From: Cyanobacteriota bacterium
GTDB lineage: Bacteria; Cyanobacteriota; Cyanobacteriia; Phormidesmidales; Phormidesmidaceae
Assembly: GCA_027619675.1 (NCBI GenBank)
Contig: JAQCHG010000170.1
Span: 1 to 5,384, forward strand
Direction of reading: 5' to 3'
DNA: 5,384 nucleotides
Shown here: one piece after another, positions 4,362 through 5,384 of the stretch
How the letters are laid out: the number at the start of each line of letters is the position of its first letter
How positions within the stretch are numbered: position 1 is the first letter of the stretch
Program-made: the position numbers and the translations under genes
The notes under the pieces: generated by a model
Databases searched by the model: none
The model's input: only the letters and a program-made list of their open reading frames with translations
Told to the model about the DNA's origin: nothing

Positions 4362-5384
4362 TTATGGGGTCGCCGCGAGGGCGGGGTCTGGTTGTGCTGG
4401 GGTGGTGGTCAAAGATTGGTTTTGCCAGACCTTCGCCCGTTGGGGTTGACCCCACAGCACCCGCTCATGCTTGTAGATCACCATGCCGGGGCGAGCGCCC
4501 TTGGGTTTATAGACGTGGCAGGGTTCGGTGTAGATCACGGGCACCTGATCCGCCTGTTGGGCACGGCTGTAGTAGGCGGCGAGGTCAGCCGTTGCTTGCA
4601 GGTCGCGATCGCTGGCTACCTCACCGGGGTTCAGCCGCAGCAGCACATGGCTGCCAGGAATTTCTTGGGTGTGGAACCAGAGATCGTAATCGGTGGCAAA
4701 ACGGGAGATGAGCCAGTCATTTTGGCGGTTGTTGCGACCCACCCACACCGCTTTGCCGCTGGCCAGGGCAAATTTGCGCAGGCTGCTGTCATCCCCTGGG
4801 GTCGGAGTTTTAGGACGATAGCTGGCATTGGCCAAATAGCCCTGCTGAATCAGTTCATCGCGAATTTCCCCGAGGGCGTCTAGGTCGGTGGTGGTTTCGT
4901 AGCGGGTCATCTGCTGGAGGGCGGCGTCAATTTGCTCCAGGTAGGCAATTTCCTCTTGTACCGCCGTCAGCAAGGGGGCGATCGCTTGGCGCGATCGCTT
5001 CAGTTTTTGGTGCTTTTTGTAAAATGCCTGGGCGTTCTGCACCGCATTTTTCTCTGGGTCAAGGGGAATGGCCACGGGTGCCCCGGTTTCAAAATCCGCC
5101 AGGGTCAGGGTGGTTTGTCCCGGCTGCCACTGGTGGCTGTAGGCCATCAGCAGATCCGCCTGTTGGCGATAGTGGTCGGCCTGGATGGCGAGGTCGAGGC
5201 GATCGCGAAAGCCCGCCGCCTTGACCCCAAGCTTATGGAGACGGGCCTTGAGGGTTTGGCTGAGTTGATGGTGCAGGCGGCTAAAGGTTTGTTGGTTAAG
5301 TTCTGCGGTGTAGTAATCCCGCAGCAGGGTTTGCACCGTCAGGACTGGGGCGGCAGCCCCCTCCCCAAGGTCCCCAATCACGGT
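4362..5384 (-). CDS. rqcH: NFACT-family ribosome quality-control protein (RqcH/Rqc2-like), C-terminal part
   Basis: The gene is cut by the right edge. The 340 codons present end at TAA (4362-4364), and the family is usually about 550-600 residues, so the missing part is most of the N-terminal NFACT-N domain. Numbering from the GTG at 5381, about residues 110-165 are charged and helical and form the coiled-coil arm. About 200-310 form the NFACT-R (DUF814) domain, with VGRNNRQND (214-222), LWFH (234-237) and PGSHVLLRL (242-250). The tail after 320 is Pro/Ala/Thr-rich and probably disordered. Bacterial RqcH binds 50S subunits carrying a stalled peptidyl-tRNA and recruits tRNA-Ala to add alanine tails that mark the chain for degradation. 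Older databases call the family fibronectin-binding protein A. The residues needed to judge tailing activity (the DR motif of NFACT-N) lie outside the window. The GTG at 5381 is internal, not the start. Confidence 0.92.
   Translation of the reverse strand, partial: TVIGDLGEGAAAPVLTVQTLLRDYYTAELNQQTFSRLHHQLSQTLKARLHKLGVKAAGFRDRLDLAIQADHYRQQADLLMAYSHQWQPGQTTLTLADFETGAPVAIPLDPEKNAVQNAQAFYKKHQKLKRSRQAIAPLLTAVQEEIAYLEQIDAALQQMTRYETTTDLDALGEIRDELIQQGYLANASYRPKTPTPGDDSSLRKFALASGKAVWVGRNNRQNDWLISRFATDYDLWFHTQEIPGSHVLLRLNPGEVASDRDLQATADLAAYYSRAQQADQVPVIYTEPCHVYKPKGARPGMVIYKHERVLWGQPQRAKVWQNQSLTTTPAQPDPALAATP
4978..4998. repeat. Closely spaced pair of HIP1 octamers inside the NFACT gene
   Basis: GCGATCGC occurs at 4978-4985 and again at 4991-4998, only 5 bp apart, within the coiled-coil coding part of the NFACT gene. 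Other copies in coding sequence lie at 1914-1921 (PEP-CTERM gene), 2806-2813 and 3339-3346 (transporter), and 4605-4612 and 5199-5206 (NFACT gene). This density supports a cyanobacterial origin. Confidence 0.85.

Noticed and set aside
4347..4883. 178-codon plus-strand reading frame
   Set aside because: It is antisense to the NFACT-R domain, whose motifs are clear, and it shows no recognisable domain.

Overview
The window looks like chromosomal DNA from a cyanobacterium. The HIP1 octamer GCGATCGC occurs nine times in 5.4 kb (starting at 1499, 1525, 1914, 2806, 3339, 4605, 4978, 4991 and 5199). The cysteine synthase has the cyanobacterial form of the family, one gene encodes a PEP-CTERM exported protein, and there is a tandem heptanucleotide array of the kind described in filamentous cyanobacteria. 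GC content is moderate to high, and highest in the transporter gene. The genus cannot be fixed from this sequence.

Layout, left to right. Bases 1-390 hold no gene I can recognise. They contain a 127-bp element with imperfect inverted-repeat arms (148-274) that resembles a common cyanobacterial intergenic repeat. A cysteine synthase gene (cysK) follows on the minus strand (391-1383). The 337-bp gap between cysK and the next gene, which is divergent, carries a long hairpin and two HIP1 sites, one of them flanked by two copies of the palindrome CCCATGGG. A plus-strand gene (1721-2509) encodes a secreted PEP-CTERM protein and ends at a clear intrinsic terminator (2562-2595). A plus-strand EamA/DMT-type membrane transporter (2668-3582) comes next. 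Its stop codon is followed after 2 nt by 13 heptamers in perfect 7-nt register (3585-3675), then by two hairpins. A plus-strand peptide-methionine (R)-S-oxide reductase gene, msrB (3827-4225), converges on a minus-strand NFACT/RqcH-type ribosome quality-control gene that runs off the right edge (4362-5384).

The five genes do not form an operon. Strands alternate and intergenic gaps are 85-337 bp. They are mostly housekeeping or stress functions: sulfur assimilation, methionine-sulfoxide repair and rescue of stalled nascent chains, plus one exported protein and one small-molecule exporter. I see no convincing new multi-gene system. The points most worth a second look are the two intergenic repeat structures, the threonine that replaces the resolving cysteine in MsrB, and three 8-bp G:C tracts inside the transporter gene.
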